Below, piece by piece: positions 1 to 11,382 of a stretch of 64,000 nucleotides of DNA (the first letter of the stretch is position 1; the number at the start of each line of letters is the position of its first letter). Position numbers and translations under genes: made by a program. The notes beneath the pieces were generated by a model that was not told the DNA's origin, ran no database searches, and was given only the letters and a program-made list of their open reading frames with translations. Source of the DNA: Ostrinia nubilalis (Eukaryota; Arthropoda; Insecta; Lepidoptera; Crambidae); NCBI RefSeq assembly GCF_963855985.1, contig NC_087111.1:811001-875000 (forward strand), given 5' to 3'.

Positions 1-756
1 CATTGGATTCAACATCGGATTCTGACACTTTTACAGTTATGATACCATAAATATCAGTTTATGGTCCTAATTATTTTCATTTTATTTACGACCTTCGACC
101 AGTTGGACACTTTAGATAGCTTCTTGTAATAGTGTCAATATCTTTTTAGCTTTTAACGCAAATCTAGTCTTCTAATCGATTTATTTTATTTTCAAAATCG
201 ATATTTTATTGTCTATGATGGCCGCAGGAACATCACTATACATGAACTCCCAGCAATAAAGTACGGTAATGCCTCGTACAGATTTTATCGGCAAAAATAA
301 TGGAACTTGATAGGTTTTAGACCATGCCACGCACCAAAACGTCCGGAAGTTGTAATAGTATTATAGAATAAACGTTAAAAGACTTATTTATTTAATTTTT
401 CAATGCTTAAGTGTCCATTAGAATGAAAGGGTGCTTAATGTATTTAAAAAAATAGAAAATAATTATGATGGGTTAATGTTATTGGGCGGTTTTTTAGGCG
501 GTTTCTGACAATGTCCTTTAAGATCCATCAATGTATGATATGTACCTACAATTGCAATAAACTAATTTGATTTGATTTGATTTGATTTGATTTGTTCTTA
601 CAAATCATCATTTTGCTCTTAAGGAGCCTCTACATGTCTCATAATCTTTTTACCCTACCAGCGCTATCTTTCTACCCTATCATTAAAAGAGATCTATGAA
701 AAGTACATTGTATATGATGAAACGAAGATGCTTATTCACTCGTACCTAGTCTCCAT
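1..756. other. AT-rich sequence, probable Oamb upstream intron
   Basis: Only a (TTTGA)n run at about 565-594 and a dispersed repeat after it (to about 690). No gene seen. Confidence 0.45.
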
Positions 757-890
757 TCATCATCATCATCATTTCAGCCACAGCACGTCCACTGCTGAAC
801 ATAGGCCGCCCCCAATGATTTCCACATCGCCTGGTTGGTAGCGTCTGCGTAACTTCTTGCTGCCTCCAAGAGGTGAGGTAGCACCCACAA
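757..890 (-). mobile_element. RTE 3' tail with (CATC)n
   Basis: Minus-strand 3' end of an RTE-type element: CATCATCATCATTTCAGCC followed by ACGTCCACTGCTGAACATAG. A separate short repeat follows (896-1025) that recurs at about 11145-11245 (shared TGGCCAGA...GGTCTGATGTTC). Confidence 0.75.
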
Positions 891-1654
891 GATGGACTGT
901 CGAGTGGGTGGAGTCTCCATTGCAGGAACACAAATGATCCTCTGCAATTTACCAGAGGCCAATGAAGGGTTTGGCTCGCATTTTCCACGCTGGCCAGACG
1001 GGTTGGGAAGGTCTGATGTTCGTATAGATATTTAGCTTTACTAAAAAGTCAAAGTCATCATTTCTTTAATATTTGTATAGACTAATAATTCCAGCAGTAG
1101 ACGTCTTTTGGCTGAAACGAACGAACGATAGACTAAGAAATACTTAGTACTTACAAATCGTCAAATATTTTGATCTTAAGGAGCCTCTACATTCTACATG
1201 TCTCATATTTTCTCAGAAGCTTTCATAACTCTTGTAAGACTTATTTGCCGAGCAGCTCTTTTAACTAAATTCTGTACCCTGATGTTATTTTAATGTACAT
1301 TCTGACCAAATGACGAATTTAGTGGACTTTAAACCGTACGGCTTTCGTAATATGTTTTAAAGTAAAGCAAACTTGGAATTTCATGGTAGGTTGATGCACT
1401 GTGGACTATACTTGTGGGTCGTAGTTTAGGGAGCCCGTAACTCAAGGGTCACAATTAACGTGTAGGACTAGACCCTTGAACATTAAAGACAGCGCCGAAA
1501 TAACACGTATTCTGTTTATTTTGTCACGAGTACCTGTAGATACTTTGTTTTGGTAATGAACATACTTATTCCAAAAATGTAGTGACAGAGCTGACAATAT
1601 AAGTTGCAGAACGGATGAAAAGTGCAGAATACGGGTTTTTGAAAATTGGAATTG

Positions 1655-1800
1655 AGAACAAATTTGGCATGCAGGTAGATGTTATGACGTAGGCAGTGTA
1701 GGCACCCGCTAAGAAAATATTTTACGAAACTCCACCCCTAAGGGGGTAAAACGGAATCCACGCGTACGAAGTCGCGGGCGGCCGCTAGTTTGGAATAAAA
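1655..1800 (+). repeat. Lepidopteran short interspersed repeat (GCTAGT-ended)
   Basis: Reads TGCAGGTAGATGTTATGACG, CTAAGGGGGTAAAACGG and ends GCGGGCGGCCGCTAGTT; inverse relatives at 24655-24850 and 37578-37745. Confidence 0.6.
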
Positions 1801-2106
1801 TATTAGTTTCCCTGTTCGTTTACTTACTAAATACTAAAGATAACTAGACCCACACCTGGCAATCTTCTTATGCAAATGCTACATGAGTTAGCAAAGTAAT
1901 TATACGGCCTCGTCGGATCAGATAACGGGACCCTAACTCAGATGGGTCCTTATAAGTAACGCTGTAATGGGTACGACCCTTTCAAATGATATCTACCTAT
2001 GATATGAAGTTACTTTGAAAATAAGTTTACTTTGGGGCTAGACAGCGCTGTGTGGAACTATCCAAACTTTCAATTACAGTTTAAAAAAAATGAGAGGATA
2101 AATCAC

Positions 2107-2255
2107 CCATCATCATCATCATCATCATTTCAGCCATAGGACGTCCAGTGCTGAACATAGACCTTCCCCAATGCTTTCCATGTTGATCGATTGGTAGCGG
2201 CCTGCGTCCAGCGCTTCCCTGCTTCCTTTATGATGTCGTTGGTCCACCTTGAGGA
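2107..2255 (-). mobile_element. RTE 3' tail with (CATC)n
   Basis: Minus-strand tail: (CAT)n, TTTCAGCCATAGGACGTCC, CTGAACATAGACC, ending at the GGTCCACCTTG block. Confidence 0.8.
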
Positions 2256-2387
2256 TAAAACACCCAATTAATACAATTTAAAAGTATAGATTTACGTGAT
2301 TGAGCATCGGTAAGATTGTTTTTTGGTGGATCGTTACATCGGGTTAATTTACAATAATTAAAACTTCGTTCTATCAAGGCATCTTAA

Positions 2388-2498
2388 AGGTAGCAGGAAG
2401 GCGCCGAATGCAGGCCGCTACCAACCGATATGGAAATTTTTGTGGGAGGCTTTTTTCAGCAGTGGACGTCCTGTGGCTGAAATGATGATGATGATGAT
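2388..2498 (+). mobile_element. RTE 3' tail
   Basis: Plus-strand tail, AAGGTAGCAGGAAGGCGCCG to CAGCAGTGGACGTCCTGTGG and (ATG)n. Oriented opposite to the copy at 2107-2255, so the two could fold back on each other. Confidence 0.8.
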
Positions 2499-2596
2499 CA
2501 CTAACAAGGCATCGAATAATGTTGCATTAGATCAATAGTTTCGTTGAAATGAATATCGATGAATTGACTTTTGGTTTATCAAGGAACCCGTTTTAA

Positions 2597-2746
2597 CGCC
2601 CGTACTAATTCACAAACAGTACTATGAAATCTCACAGTGCGCGTGAACTCACAGGGCGACACACAAACCAATCACAGAGCTGTATTCAACGCTGTGCGTT
2701 CGATTTGCTGCTTTACATAAGCAAGCATCGTTTGTATATACGGTCG
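2597..2746. mobile_element. Harbinger-type MITE, copy 1
   Basis: About 150 bp, opens CGCCCGTACTAATTCACAAA and ends ATCGTTTGTATATACGGTCG. TAA on the left, TGA on the right. Same family as 6290, 48244, 53098 and the larger 45148-46774. Confidence 0.75.
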
Positions 2747-3692
2747 TGAGTCTGTTACAGAAAGTCAATCAATTCTTTAGGATCGGTAGAGTTTGGACTC
2801 TTCCCTATTGGATGTCCCACATAAATGGAAAGTAATACAATAGCGAATAAAATTACTCATGTTAGTGAAACCCATGCACAGCCGGTTATAAATAACTGTG
2901 AACATAACCATTGACACAAAACGATTGAATATCCGTATAGTTTACTTTTAAATGAAAATTAATTACCTATATTATTTTCCCTGAATAAATCCCAAAATAA
3001 TTTCATTACTCGTTAATTGGATTTACAATAGAACAAAATTAAATATTTTGACACAAAAGTATTTGTATTCTGCTTAATATTCGTTGGTATTTCAAATTAA
3101 TAAGCGTTGTAAATATAACGTGATTGGTTAGTTCACATCACAACATCACAATCACCCATAATATTATGTCAAATTCTTGAAATTGTTATTAAAATGAGAA
3201 ACAATGAGCTTTATAACCTCGAGTAATTTTTTAAGCTGTACTGGAATGACTCCTGTTGTGGACAGAACTATAGTACAGAATATTAGGCACGATACTTACT
3301 TTTTTAAGGCCTGTAATAGTTCTTATAATGAATAAGTTCTACATAATAATATTCTGCCATAGTAGTTGACGTAGAAATTATAAAAACATAGGTAATTAAA
3401 TAAATCTACATACTAACGTACCTATACCTCTACGAATCCTCATATCTAAAACTCTTTGACGAGGCGACCACAGCCGTCAAGGAACCACCAGCCAAGGCAG
3501 GTGTCTGGCGATATTAATTAAACTTAATTAAATTTAATCTGCGCAGCATCTGTCGACGTGATTATATTTTACTATTGTAAAGTCGTCGGACAATGTTTGC
3601 AGCGAGAACCTTTCGAGTTTCAGTTCGAAAGAAAGAAACATTTATTACAATGAACATCACTAAGGACAAAGAAGGTACGAGTATACTGTCGT
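2747..3692. other. No gene seen
   Basis: AT-rich and unassigned, without TIRs or open frames of note. Confidence 0.4.
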
Positions 3693-3935
3693 AACAGCGA
3701 TGCCCATCCCAATGGGACCCCAATCAGCATATTATGCTGTGGCCCACGGTGAGGAAAGCCACGACTCTGGTTTCAGTGTGCAGTTTAAACACTATACTCC
3801 GGGCCTTTTCAAGCCGACAGTGAATAGGATCTTACAGGGCGGGCATGTACCATCCTACTGCATCTCACTTAAACTCTGGTGCGATTGCGGTCAAATACCT
3901 GCCTTGTTCTGTATAAAAATGCTAAATGGATAATG
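3693..3935 (+). mobile_element. Jockey-like retrotransposon 3' end
   Basis: Diverged copy of the reverse-transcriptase C-terminus and 3' UTR also seen at 42613-42912 and 56685-56945: GGGCCTTTTCAAGCC, AGTGAATAGG, CAGGGCGGGCATGTACCATC, then CTGCCTTGTT and a short A-rich end. Confidence 0.75.
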
Positions 3936-4078
3936 ACTAGCTTAAGCTGGCGACTTCGCCCGCGTGAATTTTGGTAGGTATCTTATAGAAAGTTTTATTT
4001 GTACCTACTCAAAACCTGTCTATAAGAAAAAGTTACAAGGCATGTTAAACAGTAGCTTAAAATGTAATTTACATGTCT

Positions 4079-4203
4079 AATGCCTATTTTCACCATGAAT
4101 CCCTAATTTTTAAGTGAACCCTATGAAAACAAAATTCCTGTTAATGTGTTACCATAGGGGTTACTTAAAAAATAGGTATTGATGGTGAAAACGGGCATAA
4201 GTA
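4079..4203. mobile_element. TIR MITE (family shared with 34110-34205)
   Basis: Inverted ends TGCCTATTTTCACCATGAAT and the complement of GATGGTGAAAACGGGCA, with TAA on both sides, as expected of a Harbinger-type 3-bp duplication. Confidence 0.65.
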
Positions 4204-4239
4204 TTCCCAAATCACTTGCAACTAGTAACCTACGAGTAT

Positions 4240-4390
4240 GCTTCATCATCATCATCATTTCTGGCTGAACATAGTCTTCCTCCAATGACTTCACATGGCA
4301 TGGTTGATAGCGGCCTGCATCCAGTGCCTTCCTGCTACCTTTATCAGGTCGTCGGTCTACCTTGTGGGTGGACGTCCCACTTCCCCGTCT
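4240..4390 (-). mobile_element. RTE 3' tail with (CATC)n
   Basis: Minus-strand tail CATCATCATCATTTCTGGC with CTGAACATAGTC and GGTCTACCTTGTGG. Confidence 0.75.
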
Positions 4391-4428
4391 CACGTCACAT
4401 ATTTTATGCTTAGGCACATCTAATCTGG

Positions 4429-4545
4429 TGAAGGTCGCGGGAAGAGCCTGGATGCGGGCAGCGCAGGACCGTTCATTGTGGAAAACCTTGGGGGAGGCCT
4501 TTGTCCAGCAGTGGACGTCATTTGGCTGAAAACGAACGAACGAAC
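4429..4545 (+). mobile_element. RTE 3' tail with (ACGA)n
   Basis: Plus-strand tail almost identical to the end of the full RTE copy (GTCGCGGGAAGAGCCTGGAT to GGCTGAAAACGAACGAACGA). Confidence 0.85.
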
Positions 4546-4572
4546 ATCTAATTTTAAATGAAGCAAAACCTT

Positions 4573-4626
4573 CATCACCATCATTTCAGCCACAGGACGT
4601 CCATTGCTGAACTTAGGTCTCCCCTA
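4573..4626 (-). mobile_element. RTE 3' tail, very short
   Basis: CATCACCATCATTTCAGCC, ACAGGACGTCC and CTGAACTTAGG on the minus strand. Confidence 0.65.
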
Positions 4627-5086
4627 AAACCTTATTAATAAATAAATAATTCATATTATTATTTTAATAACAATCCATGACCAAAGGTAAGGGTCCTGTT
4701 GCGCCTACCATTAACGCAGATCGAACGGTTAGCGTACATTGGTTAAAGTTAGGGATGTCACCGCTTAAAACAAAAAAGCTTCGTTTAATTTCCATACATC
4801 GCATATCGAACCACACCACAAGTCGTACTTCCTGATACCACCATTGTCATGCTCGACATAGCCACTGCACCAAGCGCGTTACTATAATATTTTTTGTGAT
4901 ACGTATACATTATATCCTAAGAGTTAGGCAACTTTTGGGCAAGCTCGCTACATCAAATATCGGATTCATTTAATAGAAAAAGACTGTAAATCCAATAGAG
5001 CTATATCAGCCTATTGCAGCTTGTAAAATCTCATCGTCATTGAAGTCTCAGTCGTTATTCGTTACAGCAAACTCCATAGAAGATTA

Positions 5087-5214
5087 AAATAGAAAGACAC
5101 GGGTCTTAACGCGACATTTATAATAACGCCGCGAGCTGCCAGTCTGCTTGTGACCACGGCTGCGGCATAGAAGCCGAAACGTCAAGCCGCGTTAAGACCC
5201 GTGTCTTCCTATTT
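5087..5214. mobile_element. Foldback MITE
   Basis: Ends form a near-perfect inverted repeat (AGACACGGGTCTTAACGCG against CGCGTTAAGACCCGTGTCT, extended by AAAATAG/CTATTTT) around a GC-rich loop. TA lies on both sides. Confidence 0.7.
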
Positions 5215-5825
5215 TAGTCGAAATGGATCGCGAAAGTTTAAAATCGTTAGAAGATGACCCCAACCAAACTGGAGAAAATTTCCTCTAGAATGGCAACCTT
5301 AGCTCCTCGGTTATCTGCGCATCGTAATTGAAGCAATAAATTTTAACTTATCGTCCGAATAACGCTCCGATTCCAAGTTAACGCTTTAGCCAATTAAAAT
5401 TAGTTGATAAATCATCATAATACGTGCGACGCTGTCACGTCGGATTTAAGTTCGGACGTTAACGGTCGATTAAGGGAGTTAATCGGGTTTCATTAAGCGA
5501 AGTTAAGGAAGGCAACGACAACACGTGAAAGTTATTGTTAAGTTTGCTACAGGAAATGACGTTTGGAGTTAATAGGTAGGTATTTCGGTTAGGTGCTCTA
5601 TCTTTCTTGATAGAAATGGAACGCATCCCAAGTAGTTCCTTTTCTGGCCGCTACTCTCTGTGGCGCCTCTGTGTTTTTCTCTTTGCGTGCAAATTGTAAA
5701 ACGATTGTGAATTCCCAATAAAACTAGTTGTTTTATCAAGAAAAACATTCTTTATTTGGTCAAAACCCTACATTTCTGTCAAGTAAATAACACCTGAAGT
5801 TATAACAATCCTGGTGATAATAAAT
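5215..5825. other. No gene seen
   Basis: Mixed sequence between a foldback MITE and a SINE; nothing recognised. Confidence 0.4.
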
Positions 5826-5905
5826 GAGGGCCAAAGGCGGGAATCGAACCCATGACCTTTCGCTTGCCGGGCGACTGCTCTTTCATCTGAGCTACTTAGA
5901 CACTG
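5826..5905 (-). mobile_element. tRNA-derived SINE head (family A)
   Basis: Minus strand reads GTAGCTCAGATGAAAGAGC (A box) and GGGTTCGATTCCCGCC (B box). It lacks a matching acceptor stem, so it is a SINE and not a tRNA gene. Confidence 0.7.
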
Positions 5906-5959
5906 GATAAACCGTTATGGGTGGTATCTAACATTGATGAAACAAACGCTGGCCGTAAC

Positions 5960-6175
5960 AGCGTATTACACTTGACGACGGGCTCATCCAGTGTCAAAGT
6001 AGTTCAGATAGAAGAGCTGTCACCCGGCATGCGAAAGGTCGTGGGTTCTATTCCCACCTTAGACAGTTCGATTACCACCTTAGGTAGTTCGATACCCACT
6101 TTAGGCAGTTCGATTCCCACCTTAGACAGTTCGATTCCCATCTTAGGCAGTTCGATTTTTTCAAGTTATTTTATT
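5960..6175 (+). mobile_element. tRNA-derived SINE (family A) with B-box minisatellite
   Basis: Plus-strand relative of the copy at 5826-5905. After GTGGGTTCTATTCCCACC a 21-bp unit (AGTTCGATTCCCACCTTAGGC, with variation) repeats about five times from 6044 to 6155. Confidence 0.7.
6044..6155 (+). repeat. 21-bp minisatellite containing the B box
   Basis: Five head-to-tail 21-bp units, each GTTCGATNCCCACCTTAGNC-like. Seemingly grown out of the SINE promoter box. Confidence 0.85.
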
Positions 6176-6289
6176 TTAATTTGATATGCGACTCTTAATG
6201 CTGAACAGAAATTCAAATTACCATTCGTAACACTGACAATTTCAATTTCGAAATCGCTTCGGAGCAAAGTATAAAGACTTAGTTACATA

Positions 6290-6438
6290 CGCCCGTATTC
6301 ACAAACGATGCTTGCTTAAGCGAAGCAGAAAATCGAACGCACAGCGTTGAATAGAGCTCTGTGATTGGTTTGTTGTGTGTCACACTGTGCTTCCACGCGC
6401 ACTGTGAGACCTCATAGTAATGTTTGTTAATACAGGCG
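6290..6438. mobile_element. Harbinger-type MITE, copy 2 (reverse)
   Basis: Opens CGCCCGTATTCACAAACGAT and ends AATGTTTGTTAATACAGGCG; inverse orientation to copy 1. Confidence 0.78.
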
Positions 6439-6910
6439 ATAGATAGTTATACACGTTTGTAACTTTGTTGTTGGTTCTGGTGTTTCCAGGCAATCGCATT
6501 TCCACTGTTCAATGTGGGATAATAACATAAAATTACCCGAAAATGTTGTACCTTTACCTACGGTCGATATTGACTGTCCATAACATACGAGTATACTTAC
6601 GAGACACTACACGTACACGCGAGTGGGAATCAGGACAGCATTTGCCGTTCGTTGTCGAGGATGCATGTTTGGTTGTCAATCATTTCTTCCTTGTTTGTTT
6701 CAATCACACCAACCCAGAAGTTGTACAGTGATTACCCTAGTGGAAAACCAAATTATTAATGAGATGCGTAAGGCTGCTTATAAAACTTTCATATTTACAA
6801 AACAAAGTTACTTATAGTTTTTAGTTTTACGGGTGTATTTTTGATAGAACTTAATGTTTTACTAGCACTTTAAGCCCCGCGAATTGAGACACAATAGATT
6901 CAATCAATAG

Positions 6911-7078
6911 TTCGTCGTTTCAAGCAAATGACGACTACTGCTGGACAAAGGTCTCACTCAAGGTTTTCCACAAAGAACAGTCCTGCGCTGCCCGCATCCA
7001 GGTTCTTCCCACGACTTTTACCAGATCGTCGGTCTACCTAGTAGGCCTGCCCAATCTACGTCTTCCACCCCGTGGTCG
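6911..7078 (-). mobile_element. RTE 3' tail
   Basis: Minus-strand tail: AATGACGACTACTGCTGGAC, GTTTTCCACAAAGAACAGTC, GCGCTGCCCGCATCCAGG, ending in the CCGTGGTCG block. Lies upstream of the first Oamb exon in the window. Confidence 0.8.
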
Positions 7079-7438
7079 TAATCAATTGTTACGCGGTCAC
7101 AATGCGACCGCTTAGGGATTGATGGACTAGTAAGTAAAATACTATAGGTAAAGGACCAAGTGCTTTTATAGAGTATAATCTTCTTCTTATCGTGTCGACA
7201 ACAAACCTAAATCACATAGGCACGGTTTTGTGAGCGGACTGGTTGGACTTCGGTTTGTCATCGTGGTGCAGTGATTCGTTTCACGGCTTCTGCCGCTACT
7301 CAAGGGAGGGCCTGAGCAAAGGAGTCGCTCTACCTACGGGAAGGCTTACTGCATCCCCCCATGTGCATTAGACTAGAATGTAAACGTCTTATTTATTTGT
7401 ACGGACTTGAAGTCTGAAACCGTAAATTATTGTTCCAG
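7079..7438. other. Oamb intron, no gene seen
   Basis: Moderate-GC block at about 7190-7365 (starting CTTCTTATCGTGTCGACAAC) resembles 19620-19660 and is a dispersed repeat. The rest is unassigned, ending in the TTGTTCCAG acceptor. Confidence 0.5.
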
Positions 7439-10400
7439 ATATGGATATTCGGCGACGTGTGGTGCTCGGTATGGCTAGCGGTGGACGTATGGATGTGCAC
7501 AGCATCCATCCTGAACCTGTGCGCCATATCCTTGGATCGGTACGTGGCCGTGACCAGGCCGGTCAGCTACCCTAGCATCATGAGCAGGAAGCGGGCTAAG
7601 GCGCTCATAGCTGGGCTGTGGGTGCTGTCGTTTGTGATTTGTTTCCCTCCGCTGGTCGGATGGAAGGATAAAAAGGTAATTCCTTCATAAAAATATGATA
7701 TAGTCATCTTTCTATCTCATTTACATCAGTAAATAGAACTCCCCGTATACATCCACTGATCCTTGACTATTTCCTCACAACCATTAACAGATACCTCCCT
7801 CTGGAGATATCAATCATAGTTAGACTATATCTAATATTCTGTGAAAGCTACATAATAATATTAAGATCATAATGTAATTAATTGCAGATTAGTTTCTTCT
7901 AATTTTCAAGATAGTAAGAAACGTTTAATCCTTTCAATTTTGACGACTAGTCTTTTCAATATTTTGATCCGCTTGTTTACGTCATGAGAAATTCAAATTA
8001 TTGCGACAGTAATAACATCAGCCCTCAGTTTCTCTTAATTTTGGAATCTCGTCATAAACAAAAGATTTATTTTTTACCCACAGCCCGAAGAAGCCGAGAA
8101 AGACGGCTGGGCCCCCAACCCCCCTTGCCCCTGGACATGCGAGCTGACCAACGACGCCGGTTACGTGGTGTACTCCGCTCTTGGATCCTTCTACATCCCC
8201 ATGTTCGTCATGCTCTTCTTCTACTGGAGGATATACAAGGCAGCAGTGAGGACTACTAAGGCCATCAACCAGGGGTTCCGGACGACGAAAGGTACATCCA
8301 TTGGTAAGTATCCTGACCCTTTTCTTCTTTACTTTACATTTATGTAGTTGCTAGATCTTGAAAATTCTTACTTTTCATCAGTCTGTCAGACGTTCAAAGG
8401 AAGTGTTACTAAATGCTCCATTATAGTTTGTTACCTACTTCCAACTCCGAAGGTTACTGATTGAACACTTCTTAAAACTTTTTCAAACTTCGCCGTTCCG
8501 TTTTCCGCAGAACAAGAAATAACTTTGCACATTTATTTTACTCTCAGTCAGCCAAATCTTCTTCTTACTCAAATACAACAAAACCTATTATTTTTGGTTT
8601 TGGTAACTGATCAAACCAAACTATTTCAGGTAAAGGCATGGGCAGCCGCTTCGATGACAACCGACTGACCCTCAGGATACACAGGGGCCGAGGATCTGCA
8701 CGGCCTCACGGCTCACCGCTGTCAACTGCATCCAATCACTCTACAAGTACTTCGCTGAGTGCCTCCCCTGAAAGGCTTAGAAGGTAAATACATAGTTCTT
8801 CTTGGCCGTTATACTCTTGGCAGGGCAGTTGTGGTCACGTCAATGCGTCGACATAGATTGTAGAGGCGGATACAACTCTCCACACGATCTCCCGCCATCT
8901 CTCCCTGTTAGCAGACTGGTGCAGTACCTAAATACCTAATTACAGTTCACTAAACGCCAAATCTTTTACTCGTACGGTTTTCGTAATGGGTCATAGAGGA
9001 TTTCGGGTTAAATAAATTTAGTAAACGGTTTTCTTTTCTAAATAGACACGGGTGTGGCTGAACCTATCAGAACATAGGAAATACCAATGTTCCCTAACAT
9101 ACAATACACACGTGTTTTCTCTTCCCTACAGAAATTTAAAAAATCCAACACCATTTTCTCGTATTATTTTCCTTCAAAATAATTAACACGATCAATTTTC
9201 TATTTCCAGGCATTCCAGTGCAAGGCGAGCCCACGAAAAAGTCAAGATTTCTGTATCCTATCCCTCATCTGAGCAGATTTGTCCAGCTCTAGAGAACTCC
9301 CGATTGGAGAACTCGCGGTCCCCCAGCCGGTCTCCGAGCCCGAGTTTATACGCTGTTCACTACGAGAGGGACGGTAGAGAGCTCACTGAGAGCAGACTGA
9401 GGGTCAGACCGCCTCCTCAGCATTTGGCTCCAGGACCTCTGTACGATGAGTATGATGATAAGCCAAGGACTACGAGAAGGATGGGGAAGAGGAACATTAA
9501 AGCTCAGGTTAGTCATATTATTTCATTTCGTAGCCTAATGCTTCAACCACACCAATCATGCAGATCGCCATCGCTGGCGCGATCACGACGCGATTATAGG
9601 GAAATGACAGGTCGCGTGAACTATCATGGGTCGCGCGACCTGTCATTCACCTTTGATCGCGTCGGCGATCGTGATCTGCACGCGTCGGTGTGGTTGAAAC
9701 TTTAATCCTTGTTGGTAGATCTAAGCTAAATAATACTTGTGTTACGACTAATGAGTTGGTTCACCACAATAAATCGAGCGGCGGTGGGGTTCGAACCAGC
9801 GTTCTTCAGGTCTCGAGTCAGCCAGTCTGATACCATTCACCGTTTGGCTATCATAGCTAAATTCATTCTAACTACTCTGCTTACAATGTAACAAAAGAAT
9901 GTCAGAAGCTCTAATACAATTGTTACCCTATTTATGCATCCTAATACCTTAGGTACCTATCCAAATAAATAACTGGACCCATAGCTCACGATTCTTTATC
10001 AATTTTCAGGTCAAACGCTTCCGAATGGAGACCAAAGCAGCCAAGACCCTCGGCATCATTGTGGGCGGCTTCGTGTTCTGCTGGCTGCCATTCTTCAGCG
10101 TGTACGTCGTCCGCGCCTTCTGCGAGAAGTGCGTCACGCCTATCGTGTTCTCTGTGCTCTTCTGGTTGGGCTACTGCAACTCTGCCATCAACCCTCTCAT
10201 CTACGCTTTGTTCTCGAAGGACTTCAGGTAAAGTAAACTTCTGTTCAGATCCTTTTTCCAATAACTAAACGTTGAAAATCCTATAGATTCGGTGGCGTGA
10301 CAGTTTGATCAAGCCTGCCAAAAGCATCTGGACGTGAGCAATGCAGAACCGTTCGTTGTGGAAATCCTTGAGGGAGATCTTTGTCCAGTGGTTTTTTTTA

Positions 10401-11382
10401 AAAGAATATTAGCAATTTGTATTTCCCAAATTACTAATAGTCCCATTAGCCCCTCGTGTTAAGCTAAATAAGCTTGTGTTACGAGTGGGCTCACCACAAT
10501 AGTCGAGCGGCGGTGGGATTCGAACCCGCGTTCCTCAGATCTCGAGTCGGCCACTCCGACCCCTTCACCGTTCGGCTATCGTGCGTGGTGAACGTCCTTT
10601 GATTGAAACGAATAAAAGTTGCAAATATTGTACCTAACCACACAAGACAGCTTATAATTTGTAATAAGACCACCATAATATGATGTACTGGTTTTCAGTG
10701 GGAAACACTTTAGCTATTGCTACCCTCTATATGAAGAGGCAGATGGTTTATGATAAAAAGTTGCGAAAAACTAAAGCAATACCTAACACAACATTCCTAT
10801 TGATTCCAGGTTCGCATTCAAGCGCATTATCTGCAAGTGCTTCTGCGGTGGCGGTGGCGGCCGGCGGGAGAGTGACGGCGAGGGCTCGCGGAGGGCCGTC
10901 AAGCCGACGCACTCTCACTCGCTGGATGAACACGACACCACGCACTCTCACACTACCAGTGCTAGTGACAGGTGGGTCACATCACCAGATCTTTTAATCT
11001 TCACTGCAGGACGACAACCTAGTAAAGGTCGCACGAAGCAATCTAGGTGGTTCATGCGACCTTCAGTGCAGGCAGCACAGGATCGGTCCTTGTGGAAATT
11101 CTCGGGGGAGATCTTTATCCAGCAGTGGAAACTTTTGGTAGGAAGGAGGGAGGAGCACGACTCTCTATAATTTACTAGAGGCAAATGGAGAATTTGGCCT
11201 ACACTCCCCACGCTGACCAGAGTGAATGGAGAGGTCTGATGTTCACGGGAAAACTGCGTGGTCCTATTCTACTCTGCTGGCCTCAGTTTTCATAAAGTTA
11301 TTGGTTCAGGTTGTTATTTGGTAGGTACTACATAACGTTGATTCATGAATTAATTTCATGTAACTTTTTTGTTCACAGGTGA
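7439..11382 (+). CDS. Oamb: Octopamine receptor, alpha-adrenergic-like (OAMB/OA1), 5'-partial, TM3 to C-terminus
   Basis: Plasma-membrane class A GPCR for octopamine; the insect family acts mainly through Gq and calcium. Exons read from splice sites: 7439-7675, 8084-8303, 8630-8783, 9210-9507, 10010-10227, 10810-10971, and a last one at 11379 giving TGA at 11380-11382. Phases agree at every join. Exon 1 here carries TM3 with the amine-binding Asp (AVDVWMC) and DRYVAVTRP, then TM4. Exon 2 has the extracellular-loop Cys (CPWTCEL) and TM5 (SALGSFYIPMFVML). Exons 3-4 encode a long Ser/Arg-rich third intracellular loop. Exon 5 has KRFRMETKAAKTL, TM6 CWLPFF and TM7 NSAINPLIYALF. Exon 6 is a His/Ser-rich tail with a Cys-rich stretch (ICKCFCGGGGG) after helix 8. 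No TM1-TM2 exon could be found upstream, so the gene begins outside the window. The last splice and the stop are the least certain part. Several MITEs and SINEs sit in the introns. Confidence 0.9.
9541..9702. mobile_element. Palindromic MITE in Oamb intron
   Basis: Ends TTCAACCACACC / GGTGTGGTTGAA, with inner arms around GCAGATCGCC and CGATCGTGATCTGC and a second match at GACAGGTCGCG / CGCGACCTGTC. GC-rich compared with its surroundings. Confidence 0.7.
9730..9862 (-). mobile_element. tRNA-derived SINE (family B)
   Basis: Minus strand carries GGTTCGAACCC-type B box and a TGATAGCCAAACGGTGAATG head. Same family as 10440-10595, 17695-17830 and 57360-57520. Confidence 0.65.
10308..10392 (+). mobile_element. 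RTE 3' tail, degraded
   Basis: GCATCTGGACGTGAGCAATG, TTCGTTGTGGAAATCCTTG and TTTGTCCAGTGG match the RTE tail with several changes. Confidence 0.65.
10440..10595 (-). mobile_element. tRNA-derived SINE (family B), best copy
   Basis: Minus strand reads GATAGCCGAACGGTGAAGGG, then GCGGGTTCGAATCCCACCGC, then a body with ACTATTGTGGTGAGCCCACT. Leu/Ser-like tRNA head. In an Oamb intron. Confidence 0.75.
11010..11140 (+). mobile_element. RTE 3' tail, degraded, in last Oamb intron
   Basis: AGTAAAGGTCGCACGAAGCA to TTATCCAGCAGTGGAAACTT; followed by the short repeat shared with 896-1025. Confidence 0.65.

Noticed and set aside
5826..5905. tRNA gene (A and B boxes present)
   Set aside because: No paired acceptor stem or proper anticodon arm, and related copies nearby; it is a SINE head. 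The same applies to 9730-9862, 10440-10595, 17695-17830 and 57360-57520.
9986..10261. Antisense frame opposite the TM6-TM7 exon of Oamb
   Set aside because: Coding bias belongs to the plus strand, where receptor motifs are clear.
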